Source: Spartinivicinus marinus
Lineage (GTDB): Bacteria; Pseudomonadota; Gammaproteobacteria; Pseudomonadales; Zooshikellaceae
DNA length: 64,000 nucleotides
Assembly (NCBI RefSeq): GCF_026309355.1
Contig: NZ_JAPJZK010000001.1
Span: 682,001-746,000 of the forward strand
Direction: 5' to 3'
Under the pieces are notes generated by a model that worked only from the letters and a program-made list of their open reading frames with translations, had not been told where the DNA came from and searched no databases. Numbering within the stretch: the stretch's first letter is position 1; each line of letters opens with the position of its first letter. The translations under genes were made by a program, and so were the position numbers. Positions 46,830 through 54,984 of this stretch are shown piece after piece.

Positions 46830-47284
46830 AGTTTAGGAATACTCGAAAAAAATTTCATACCCCTTTTGTCATACATAGATCAAAGAGCCCCTACTTTTTT
46901 AGTATAAAGAAGATAAAACGCTATTAAATGGGTTTAGCATGAAATTATTAATAACGATATTTCGTCAGTTAAATGTAGTCCATAAAAAATCACCATTTAT
47001 CCTTGCTCCCGTGCAGCGCTATTTATTTTTAATAGGAGTCTATTTTTTATAACTCAAGCAACTGTCAATTTTTTACACACATCCCTTTTAAATAAACAGA
47101 GTTTGTATTGCTCTGATCACTCAGGGTAGTCACTTTACAAATAACGTAAAAAAACAACAACAGTTGGCGTAAATTATGCTTAGTTTAAGGTCGATAGTCC
47201 TCTCCCTTTTATGTGAGGCATAAATAGTTCATACCTGGAACTGAAAACGACATAGGATAAATATCCTAAGAAAGGAGCAATACA
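46830..47284. other. Intergenic stretch without a firm gene
   Basis: About 450 AT-rich bases. A 37-codon frame at 46939-47052 (starting MKLLITIFRQL) has an ATG but no clear ribosome site, and I do not call it. The right end holds the promoter of the small gene at 47285. Confidence 0.4.
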
Positions 47285-47485
47285 ATGAGAACATTGCGGC
47301 TTAACGAAAACGCCTTTTTTGGTAGACGATCAGAACGCTTCTTTCGACAAAAAAGTATTTGGTTTTTCAAAACGAGGGAAGGTATTGACATAGGCCCCTT
47401 CAAAAATATTTATGATGCTAAAGAAGGCGCCAGTGATTACATTGACTTCATTACTCAAATCAAATCAAAAGTGTTAAAGTTTTAG
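47285..47485 (+). CDS. Small DUF6316-like protein
   Basis: 66 residues. An AAAGGAG ribosome site precedes the ATG. The basic N-terminus (FFGRRSERFFRQ) leads to WFFKTREGIDIGPFKNIYDA, the short pattern seen in a family of gammaproteobacterial proteins known to me as DUF6316. A helix with Tyr and Asp follows. The function of the family is unknown. It is a single gene with a good start, so I believe it is real despite its size. Confidence 0.75.
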   Translation: MRTLRLNENAFFGRRSERFFRQKSIWFFKTREGIDIGPFKNIYDAKEGASDYIDFITQIKSKVLKF

Positions 47486-47810
47486 CTACAGTGCTAACAA
47501 CACTGATAAGTATACTAAGGCTGTAGCCTAGCGGTTCATGCATAAAATTAAGCAATAGCGATAGTCATGTACGCTACTGGCTATTGCTATGCCTGTAGGC
47601 CATAAGAACGCTTAGTGTTCTATTAGGTAGACTAGTACTAAAATAACACCCAACACCAGTGTTTCAATCATTATGTAAACTCATCTATCACAGCCCCTAC
47701 ACCGACTTAACTCTTGGTCGCCCAGCGTAGTACAACTAAAGGAGTACAAACCAAACAGGCCGCGAATTGTATCACAGTTGTGTTTAAGCCTGCAAAGCTG
47801 AATTAGCTGA
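47486..47810. other. Intergenic stretch with a MITE-end-like sequence and a hairpin
   Basis: CTAGCGGTTCATG at 47528-47540 matches the terminal repeat of the MITE at 31206 at 12 of 13 positions. A perfect 9-bp stem follows, AGCAATAGC (47551-47559) and GCTATTGCT (47580-47588). No coding frame is seen. Confidence 0.5.
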
Positions 47811-48620
47811 TCACTTAAGTCGCTTTATGCCCTCCTCACTATCAGGACTTGCAATATCAACAATAGCTGTATATTTTTCAAACAAGTTTTGATAAGTACC
47901 ATCAGTCAATAACTCAAATAACACCATATCAAATTTAGGAATGAGTGTGCTCTTCTCTGAACGCTTAGAGAAGGTTAAGTAAGCAGGTCTAGCTGTTAAC
48001 GGCACAGAGAGCGCAGTTATTTGAGGTAAGTTAAGTTTTTTTAATAAGTACGCTCCCACATGACGATTAACCAGCACCATATCAACTCGCTTAACTGCAA
48101 GTTTTTCAAAGTTCTGCTTAAAGTCATTGACAGGGCTAACTGTAAACCACTGTTTATTGAGTGCCTCATCAAACTCTGGCGACGTGGTGAAGTCCGTCAC
48201 TAGCCCAATATTAAGCCCTTTCAGATCTTCTAGCCTATTAAATTGAAACGGACGGTCTTGGTGGATAAAGAACACCAACGATGATACATGAAATGGCACA
48301 TTAGTATAGTCCATATAAGTTAACCGCTCTTCCGTTCTAAAAGCAGCAATCATACAATCTAAATCCCCTTTTTTAACCAATGCCAACATACGGCTCCAGG
48401 GGAATAAATTCAGTTTGGTTTGAATATTTAACCGCTTGCCAATCTCATGAAACAGCTCAACCTCTATTCCTTTTAATTCTCCATTTTCAATAAACCCAAA
48501 AGGAGCAAACTCATTCGTACCGCATTTTAACGTTTCGATTGTTTTAGCAAGTACAACAGGTGTAGCACTAAACATAAAACAACTGATGAGTAAGCAGCTT
48601 ATCTTCTTATGCAAGTACAT
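47811..48620 (-). CDS. Periplasmic binding protein, amino-acid type (SBP family 3)
   Basis: 269 residues. Signal peptide about 1-25 (ISCLLISCFMFSATPVVLA). Mature pattern of family 3: LKCGTNEFAPFGFIENGEL, GIEVELFHEIGKRLNIQ, LFPWSRMLALVKKGDLDCMI, and RTEERLTYMDYTNVPFHVS. The FPWSRML variant is common in stand-alone binding proteins of marine gammaproteobacteria that lack a transporter next door, as here. The ligand is unknown; it could be a sensor-linked binding protein rather than a transport component. Confidence 0.88.
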   Translation of the reverse strand: MYLHKKISCLLISCFMFSATPVVLAKTIETLKCGTNEFAPFGFIENGELKGIEVELFHEIGKRLNIQTKLNLFPWSRMLALVKKGDLDCMIAAFRTEERLTYMDYTNVPFHVSSLVFFIHQDRPFQFNRLEDLKGLNIGLVTDFTTSPEFDEALNKQWFTVSPVNDFKQNFEKLAVKRVDMVLVNRHVGAYLLKKLNLPQITALSVPLTARPAYLTFSKRSEKSTLIPKFDMVLFELLTDGTYQNLFEKYTAIVDIASPDSEEGIKRLK

Positions 48621-48662
48621 TTACTCATCCCATACAGCACTCTCAATAACCGTCCGCGAAGG

Positions 48663-49001
48663 TCACACTGCTAGCTGCTCTAGAGCGATAAAAGCAAACT
48701 CTTGGTCTGAGGCAGTGCCTTCAACATCACCTGTTTTTACCAACATCTGATCACAGTCTATAGACACCACTAACGCATTAACTTGAGTGCTATCTCCCAT
48801 AATAGAAAAATCCGTTCCTCCAGGTTGATACACAGTAATAACTGCAGTAGGTGGTGATTGAAAATGCTGCTTAAAGTGAACCAGATACAAGCCTTTTGAC
48901 TTTTTTGAACTACTACGAATGCCACCAGTAGGATTGGTAATAATGGTACCATTTGGACTAATCCGTCCAGCAATAACTCTTACACCATTTCCTGAAACCA
49001 T
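48663..49001 (-). CDS. Small beta-rich protein, possibly tail-fibre- or lectin-like
   Basis: 112 residues, no signal peptide. Alternating strands and glycines (GNGVRVIAGRISPNGTI, GLYLVHFKQHFQSPPTAVI, VNALVVSIDCDQMLVKT) resemble the repeating strand pattern of C1q-like, H-lectin or phage-tail adhesive domains, especially the YLVHFKQHFQSPPTAV stretch. This is structural resemblance only. It is 42 bases upstream of the binding-protein gene on the same strand, and could be co-transcribed with it. Confidence 0.6.
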   Translation of the reverse strand: MVSGNGVRVIAGRISPNGTIITNPTGGIRSSSKKSKGLYLVHFKQHFQSPPTAVITVYQPGGTDFSIMGDSTQVNALVVSIDCDQMLVKTGDVEGTASDQEFAFIALEQLAV

Positions 49002-49219
49002 CTAACTTCTCCAGAATACAAATAAACTTATCTATGACACCCTCAAAACTCAACAACACCCTACATAATAGGTATATTAAGAGCACTACTAGTAAGAATA
49101 GCCAATTAACACATAACTGAAACTTAAATTAACGTTTTGCTTGTATAGCAGTAAATAAGCACTCAAGTTATCAGCCTGTGTACAATATTTGTATTGACAA
49201 CAAGACTAATAAGCAGCAG

Positions 49220-49296
49220 CGAAGTGTAGCTCAGTCTGGTAGAGTATTGTCTTCTGAAAGAAAGGGGCGCTGGTTCGAATCCAGTCACTCCAACCA
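49220..49296 (+). tRNA. tRNA-like sequence with degenerate stems, probably a pseudo-tRNA
   Basis: 77 bases with exact tRNA spacing: TA then D arm GCTC/GAGT, an anticodon loop TTCTGAA (anticodon CTG by position), a 5-base variable region, a good T arm (GCTGG TTCGAAT CCAGT), discriminator A and an encoded CCA (49294-49296). However, the acceptor stem has two mismatches (first and third pairs) and the anticodon stem TTGTC/AGAAA has two. The D-arm pattern AGTCTGGTAGAG and ACCA end suggest descent from a tRNA-Pro-like gene with G-to-A and C-to-T changes. Probably non-functional or specialised. Confidence 0.5.
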
Positions 49297-49319
49297 CAAA
49301 ATTAGTACCACTAGATCTA

Positions 49320-50492
49320 TCAGCCACTTTTATACAGTCGGCTAATTCCTATTCGGGTAAAAATGGGGCCGATAATTTCAAAAACGATCGTACCTGCAAT
49401 GGTTAGTTGCAATAATGATTCCCCTATTTCAGAAAAATGTTGTTTGGCTAATAATGCCAACCCCAGTGCTACCCCGGCTTGTGGTAATAAAGACAGTCCA
49501 ACCCACATTGATTGTTGGGTGCCAAGGGTAAATGGTTTGCCTCCCAGCCAGCTGCCCATTAAACGCCCTATTACCCTTAATGTTAAGTAAGCAACTCCAA
49601 ACACGCCTATATTTGCAAGTTCTGAAACATCAAATGAAGCGCCAGCTAATATGAAAAACAGCACCATAAAAGGCCATTCAATTTCTTCAATAGCATGAAA
49701 TGGCCTGGTGTGATGATAGGCTAAGTTTGCTACTGTTACTCCCATTACAATAGCCGTTAACAAATAAGACACATTTAACCACTGAGCAATACCACCACAT
49801 AAAAACACCATGCCCAGTGCTTCTATTAAAGTAGGTTCCCCAGATTTTATTCTTCCAGTTAAAAAAGCCATAGGAATACCTAATAGTGCACCAATGACAA
49901 ATGCTCCACCTAAATCCCAAAGGGCATGCATTATAATATCTAGTATCTGCGGATTACCTGAAACTGACTGACACAACACTAAAATAAAACTAAAGAGTAA
50001 TAATCCCCAAGCATCATCAATCGCTACTATGCCAAGTAATACTTGAGTTGTTTTGCCCTTTGTCTTTAACTCTTTGACTACTTCACTCACTGCCGCAGGA
50101 TCTGTCGCGGTTGCAACACCTGCAACCAATAAAGCAAAAATTAATCCTGTATTTAAAAGCCACATACCAATAAATACAATTACTGCTGTAATCAAAGTGA
50201 CAATAGAAGATATAATCAGTATCTCCCTACCATTTTCCTTTAAAAACCGGCCTGCTAATTTTTCTCCCAATAAAAACCCTACCATTAACAACGCAATATT
50301 CGTTACCAATGGAAACCAGTCTTGAGTAAAGGAAGGTAACAGCGCTAGTCCAGAAGGCCCTACCGTCAACCCAAATACTAATAATAAAGTTACTCGAGGC
50401 AAGTGAGTTTTACGGCCAATAACATCAGTTATTAGCCCAAGTAAAAACAGGATACCTAATACCGCCAAATGGTTATCAAGTATGGACATCAT
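49320..50492 (-). CDS. Cation:proton antiporter (CPA2 family)
   Basis: 390 residues, about 11-12 membrane helices and no cytoplasmic nucleotide-binding tail. Exchanges sodium or potassium for protons. The core motifs are ALLVAGVATATDPAAVSEVV (the unwound-helix TDPA motif), LLGIVAIDDAWGLLLFSF with the paired Asp residues of CPA2, and GLSLLPQAGVALGLALLA. It starts 3 bases after the stop of the phosphoketolase-like gene, so the two are almost certainly one operon. Which ion it moves cannot be read from the sequence. Confidence 0.92.
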   Translation of the reverse strand: MMSILDNHLAVLGILFLLGLITDVIGRKTHLPRVTLLLVFGLTVGPSGLALLPSFTQDWFPLVTNIALLMVGFLLGEKLAGRFLKENGREILIISSIVTLITAVIVFIGMWLLNTGLIFALLVAGVATATDPAAVSEVVKELKTKGKTTQVLLGIVAIDDAWGLLLFSFILVLCQSVSGNPQILDIIMHALWDLGGAFVIGALLGIPMAFLTGRIKSGEPTLIEALGMVFLCGGIAQWLNVSYLLTAIVMGVTVANLAYHHTRPFHAIEEIEWPFMVLFFILAGASFDVSELANIGVFGVAYLTLRVIGRLMGSWLGGKPFTLGTQQSMWVGLSLLPQAGVALGLALLAKQHFSEIGESLLQLTIAGTIVFEIIGPIFTRIGISRLYKSG

Positions 50493-50495
50493 ATT

Positions 50496-53024
50496 TTACT
50501 GATAAGGTTTAGCAATAATTGTATAAGGATCCCCAACCCCTGTTACTGCTTGAATTTCCCTATCCGTCAGAATAGCCTGTGGGTTTAACGATGCAGTCTT
50601 AGCAAGCTGGTATAAAATATGTGCCCAAGTTGTTTTATTGGCATAAAACATTCCACCTATATCCAAAGTGCCACCTTGATTGATATAACCAAGTGCGACT
50701 GTTTGTTTTGGTCCCAAATCCAGTTGCCTCATCACACCAAGATAAACTTCTGGTCGACCATGGCAAATAAACACTCTTGTTTTAACTGTGGCTGGAAATA
50801 AATTTTCCAACACTTCACCGGCTACTAATTGCTCTGCCTCAGCATTATCTCTCGCCACTCTAAATCGACCGGGCTCAATAATATAAATGAGTGAATGAGA
50901 TATCCCCCGCTCGTTTAAACGGTCACTGGCTTTTAGTGTCTCAAGCAACTGATAAGCACCTACTGCTACTAATTGAATTGACGCATCAGCAACCCCTCTG
51001 ACTAATACCGCACCGTCGTCAAGCAAGTTAATTGACTGTTCTTTTGATAGAAAGACTGGCACAGGTAATTTAGGTATTGTCGCTAGCCAAATTTGTCCAT
51101 AGCTTGCGTAACATGATTGCATTGTCGCTAAAGCACTATTCCAATCACAAGGAAATAATACCCTTGCCATATCACTCATTTCACCCATTAATGCTTCAGA
51201 TAAAGTTGGGTCTTGATGGGACTGCTCGTTTTTACCATTTTCCCAAACATGGGAAGTCGATAAGACAGGTACACTCAGCCAGCTTGCTGGTTGCTCCACA
51301 TCTTTTTGGTGTCGTGCAAAAATAATCGTCTGGCGAAGCGCTCCCAACATTTTTACTGCAAATGCTTCATAAGAAACCACCAAATTAATCCCTTGCTGGT
51401 TGGCCAATACAGCGCTTACCACTGCTTCTTCATTAAGTGCTGTAATTACTTTACCATCTATTGCTTCAGCAACGCCTTGTTCAGGCTGAGTAACACGGTG
51501 CTTAAGCCAGTCAAGGGTTTGGTTCATTTGGTTACTTCTTAATTCGTCTGGATTACCCACCCTCACACGCAAATGGGCGTTTTCTTTTACTAACTGCGTA
51601 AAACCTTCATCCCACCCCACCATAGGAGAATAATTATCATACAACTCTGGTTTCCAACTGAGTGACGGCTTATTTACCTTAATTTTTTCTATAACTTGCT
51701 TGACTGTATTTTCCTTAGGGCGACTGGCCCCATCATGATTGTTAATCAGTTTAACTGCATTTTTCAGTTTATCAGTAGGTACCCACAGTTTTTTAGCACC
51801 TTGATTAAATGCCATTAAAGCTTCTGCTGACTTGGCAGGGTTTGATTGTAAAGGTGTACCATGGGCAGCGTTAGTACCAGCACCTGGAAAGCCATAGCCT
51901 TTTACTGTTTCTGCAATCACATACGGCAGCTTTATCGGGTAATGCTGTTTACCCTGCTTAACCGCTTCGGCTCTTGCTTGTAGACGATTTTCCATTTCAA
52001 AAATTGCCCACACAAAAGCGGCAGGGTCAGTACCATCAATGACAACAGGATCAAAATAATTTAAAGCTAAATGCTGTTTAAACCACTCAGAGCCTCCAGA
52101 TTGACTCATAGTAGTACGCTGATCTATACGACGCCCGTTGGCTATCATAATCGGTGTCACCAAACCCGTATCCTCAGCTCGCCACCACCTAGGGGCCCAG
52201 TCACTACCTCGTTGTTCTTCAAATGCACCATCACTTAAAAAAGCAACTAAACGCTCACCAGGCATAGGCTGGTGAACATAGTACAGACCAGCAAAGCCTA
52301 AATATCCACCCTCAATGGTTGCACCTGCCGTATGTGTATTAACGTGACTACCCAGTGGTGAAACGGGTTTCCCCTGTTGATTCACCAAATAACTGTAAAA
52401 ATCCCTTACAAAACGGGTTAACCCTTGGTCGGACCAATCATAACGTTCTTTGTGAACAGCTGTTGTATTTTCTAATAACAAATTCACCGCATCGATTGCT
52501 GCAACACAATGGCCTTGCCCCATTAGCCATTGCCGAGTCATGCCTGTTAATGCATTAATCCCCATATAGCCCATATAACCTGTCACCATGTTGAGCGAGC
52601 CCCCAGTATGTCCTTGGGGCTGCCGCTTAAAATCTGCAGCAGTTAACTCCTTACCATCTAAATAAACATTTTTGGCATAAGTCATATGGACAACTAACCA
52701 CATTGCCGCACAAGTCAACTTATCCAGCGCAGCTAATTGTTGATAAGCCTCAGTTTTTCCGGCAACAACACCCTCTGTTACCAATAAACAAACCATTTCG
52801 TAAATACGTAACTGCGTTTCAGCAGTATGCTTAATCACCCCATAACCTGATGCCCAGTTAGCAAAGTCCTTATCCTTGTTACGAATCAGTGTTGCACGCT
52901 GCTCTATTAAAGTATCTTCACGAAAATTTGAAGCTATCATTACAGAAATAGTCCTCATATCACTGTTAAAAAGACTTTTAAAACAAGCATATAAACCAGG
53001 GACATCAAAAATACTGACTTGCAT
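50496..53024 (-). CDS. Divergent phosphoketolase/transketolase-family thiamine-diphosphate enzyme
   Basis: 842 residues from the ATG at 53024 (AGGG eight bases upstream). The architecture is that of XFP phosphoketolases, which cleave xylulose 5-phosphate or fructose 6-phosphate to acetyl phosphate. N-terminal half: HTGGSLNMVTGYMGYMG, SHVNTHTAGATIEGGYLGFA, and the thiamine site LSDGAFEEQRGSDW. Pyrimidine domain: ALNEEAVVSAVLANQQGINL, VVSYEAFAVKMLGALRQ with the activating Glu. C-terminal domain: VFICHGRPEVY. Motifs deviate from true phosphoketolases (SDG in place of GDG, no GPGHGGP-like loop). Some relatives carry the label xylulose 5-phosphate 3-epimerase. The exact reaction is open. Confidence 0.78.
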   Translation of the reverse strand: MQVSIFDVPGLYACFKSLFNSDMRTISVMIASNFREDTLIEQRATLIRNKDKDFANWASGYGVIKHTAETQLRIYEMVCLLVTEGVVAGKTEAYQQLAALDKLTCAAMWLVVHMTYAKNVYLDGKELTAADFKRQPQGHTGGSLNMVTGYMGYMGINALTGMTRQWLMGQGHCVAAIDAVNLLLENTTAVHKERYDWSDQGLTRFVRDFYSYLVNQQGKPVSPLGSHVNTHTAGATIEGGYLGFAGLYYVHQPMPGERLVAFLSDGAFEEQRGSDWAPRWWRAEDTGLVTPIMIANGRRIDQRTTMSQSGGSEWFKQHLALNYFDPVVIDGTDPAAFVWAIFEMENRLQARAEAVKQGKQHYPIKLPYVIAETVKGYGFPGAGTNAAHGTPLQSNPAKSAEALMAFNQGAKKLWVPTDKLKNAVKLINNHDGASRPKENTVKQVIEKIKVNKPSLSWKPELYDNYSPMVGWDEGFTQLVKENAHLRVRVGNPDELRSNQMNQTLDWLKHRVTQPEQGVAEAIDGKVITALNEEAVVSAVLANQQGINLVVSYEAFAVKMLGALRQTIIFARHQKDVEQPASWLSVPVLSTSHVWENGKNEQSHQDPTLSEALMGEMSDMARVLFPCDWNSALATMQSCYASYGQIWLATIPKLPVPVFLSKEQSINLLDDGAVLVRGVADASIQLVAVGAYQLLETLKASDRLNERGISHSLIYIIEPGRFRVARDNAEAEQLVAGEVLENLFPATVKTRVFICHGRPEVYLGVMRQLDLGPKQTVALGYINQGGTLDIGGMFYANKTTWAHILYQLAKTASLNPQAILTDREIQAVTGVGDPYTIIAKPYQ

Positions 53025-53144
53025 CAATGAACCCTATTAGTTTATACCCTACAACCGCAGTAGGTTATTGTGATTACACGTTAGGTAAGAAAAAATAAGT
53101 AGCTCAATAGCCAAGTGATCGTTAGGGTACAGAAGGAAATATAT

Positions 53145-54344
53145 ATGGCATTAATGACATTACCTGGTCAAAACCCCAATCAACCTCGCTTGGCTTTGTT
53201 TAATCTTGGCTTTCGTCCTTTTTTTCTTGGGGCTGCGGTTTACGCAGTCGTTTCCATCTTCATTTGGCTTGGGCTTTATGGGTTAGGGTGGTCTGCTCCA
53301 ACATCCACAATTAACCCCATTGCCTGGCATGCTCATGAAATGATATTTGGTTATAGCCTAGCAGTGATAGCAGGCTTTCTATTAACTGCTGTTAAAAACT
53401 GGACAAAAATTCAAACTATCTATGGCTTTAAACTAGGCCTGCTATTTTGTTGTTGGCTCATACCACGAATCGCTATTCTATTTGACCAAGGATTATTGAT
53501 TGCTGCAGTCATGGATATACTCTTCATCCTATTACTGGCCTCTTGCGTATTAGTCCCTATTATCAAAGTCAAGCAATGGAAGCAGTTGGGAATTATGGCC
53601 AAACTCTTATTAATGGGGCTTGCTAATATACTTTTTTACCTGGGCGCCTTTGATATCGTTGAGTCGGGTATTCGCTGGGGGAACTATACAGGCTTATATC
53701 TTATCATTGGCTTAATATTGACTATGGGCCGTAGAGTTATCCCTTTTTTTATTGAACGTGGGGTTGGCTATCCAGTAACCTTAAAAAATTATCTTTGGCT
53801 TGATATTAGTTCGTTAGTAATTTTTTTGTTATTTTTTATTAGCACTGTTTTTACCCACTACAAAATTATTGCTGCCTGGTTGGCTGCATTATTGTTTGTT
53901 ATTCATTTAATTAGAATTGCTGGTTGGTACACCAGGGGAATATGGCATAAACCCTTATTATGGAGTTTATACCTGGCTTACGCTTTTATAATTATTGGCT
54001 TTTTACTGTTTGCACTCAGTGGCTATCATTATGTATCAGTTTTTCTCGCTATTCATAGTATGGCCTTTGGTGGCATCGGCCTAGTGACACTGAGTATGAT
54101 GAGTCGTGTTTCTCTTGGCCACACAGGCCGTAATGTCCAACAGCCACCCAAATTAATAGGCTTAGCCTGTATCCTTTTAACAATTGGTGGTGTCATCAGA
54201 GTGTTTTTACCTATCTTGGATATGAGCCATTATGTAAATTGGATTGTAATATCACAGCTATGCTGGATTATAGCTTTTGTATTCTTTCTTATTATTTATA
54301 CTCCAATTTTAATTAAACCCAGGGTAGATCATCAGTTTGGTTAA
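53145..54344 (+). CDS. nnrS: NnrS-family membrane protein
   Basis: 399 residues from the ATG at 53145 (GAAGGAA seven bases upstream). About 12 membrane helices. NnrS is a haem- and copper-containing membrane protein linked to nitric oxide stress in other bacteria. Signature: LFNLGFRPFFLGAAVYAVVS, INPIAWHAHEMIFGYSLAVI, AGFLLTAVKNWT, RVIPFFIERGVGYP and FLAIHSMAFGGIGLVTLSMM, with the conserved His residues. The downstream Cys-motif gene overlaps its end by 8 bases, and feoABC follows. It lacks denitrification genes nearby. Confidence 0.92.
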   Translation: MALMTLPGQNPNQPRLALFNLGFRPFFLGAAVYAVVSIFIWLGLYGLGWSAPTSTINPIAWHAHEMIFGYSLAVIAGFLLTAVKNWTKIQTIYGFKLGLLFCCWLIPRIAILFDQGLLIAAVMDILFILLLASCVLVPIIKVKQWKQLGIMAKLLLMGLANILFYLGAFDIVESGIRWGNYTGLYLIIGLILTMGRRVIPFFIERGVGYPVTLKNYLWLDISSLVIFLLFFISTVFTHYKIIAAWLAALLFVIHLIRIAGWYTRGIWHKPLLWSLYLAYAFIIIGFLLFALSGYHYVSVFLAIHSMAFGGIGLVTLSMMSRVSLGHTGRNVQQPPKLIGLACILLTIGGVIRVFLPILDMSHYVNWIVISQLCWIIAFVFFLIIYTPILIKPRVDHQFG

Positions 54345-54606
54345 AAAACCCTCTACCTCAGTTGCAATGCAAGATTTGATCAACCAAATCAGATCAGCAA
54401 TCCCCTTCGATACCCCTGAATCAGTATTATGTGCTGGCACTTGTCATGGCTGCTCAAAAAAACTCTTGGAATTTCTCTCAAGAGAGCTAGATGACTGGGA
54501 GTCACAGCTGCAATCAGGGGAAATACCAACTCTTGGAGAAATCGATCGGCTGGCAAAAACCAGTAAAAAAATCTACCGAGTATTGCAGAAAAATCGTTTA
54601 GTCTAA
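54337..54606 (+). CDS. Small protein with a CxxxCxxC motif, unknown
   Basis: 89 residues. Starts with TTG at 54337 inside the end of nnrS, suggesting coupled translation; an ATG at 54367 is an alternative. The motif ESVLCAGTCHGCSKKLLEFL holds three Cys in a pattern suited to metal or FeS binding or to redox chemistry. Helices ELDDWESQLQSGEIPTLGEI and RLAKTSKKIYRVLQKN follow. I recall similar proteins in other gammaproteobacteria, but no function. Its place between nnrS and feoA ties it to iron or nitric oxide metabolism by inference. Confidence 0.7.
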   Translation: MVKKPSTSVAMQDLINQIRSAIPFDTPESVLCAGTCHGCSKKLLEFLSRELDDWESQLQSGEIPTLGEIDRLAKTSKKIYRVLQKNRLV

Positions 54607-54649
54607 AACCAAGCAAGCCATAAAAAAATAAGAATCAGTTGCATTCTCA

Positions 54650-54663
54650 CTGATCTAAATCAA
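54650..54663 (+). promoter_or_regulatory. FNR/ANR box upstream of feoA
   Basis: CTGATCTAAATCAA, 9 of 10 conserved positions of TTGAT-N4-ATCAA. A -10-like TAAACT lies at 54687-54692, about 30 bases from the box centre, as expected for a class II FNR-activated promoter, with transcription starting near 54699. It would induce feoABC when oxygen is low. Confidence 0.75.
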
Positions 54664-54747
54664 AACAGATATCCTATTGTTAACTGTAAACTGGTTACAC
54701 AACAGATCTTGTAAAAACCAATCTCAAACCAGTTATAGTCAAAAACT

Positions 54748-54984
54748 ATGCAGTTCACACTTAAACACTTACAGGTTGGTGAAAGTGGTCATGTCACTGG
54801 CATTTGCAACAGCAACCCCCATTATCGTCGCCAACTGCTAGCCATGGGGATTACCCCTGGTACTGTTATTACAGTTTCTCGCGTAGCTCCTTTAGGTGAT
54901 CCTATTGAAGTCACTTTACGTGGTTACAGACTAAGCCTGCGTAGGAATGAAGCAGATGTTGTACAAGTGGAGAAATTATCCTGA
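54748..54984 (+). CDS. feoA: Ferrous iron transport protein FeoA
   Basis: 78 residues, an SH3-like small cytosolic protein. It helps FeoB take up ferrous iron. Features: HLQVGESGHVTGICNSNPHY, RRQLLAMGITPGTVITVSRV, APLGDPIEVTLRGYRLSLRR, all standard for FeoA. The stop overlaps the feoB start by one base (TGATG), which couples their translation. It is the first gene of feoABC, behind an FNR box. Confidence 0.94.
   Translation: MQFTLKHLQVGESGHVTGICNSNPHYRRQLLAMGITPGTVITVSRVAPLGDPIEVTLRGYRLSLRRNEADVVQVEKLS

Noticed and set aside
46939-47052. 37-codon frame starting with ATG
   Set aside because: No good ribosome site and no recognisable pattern, so not called although not excluded.
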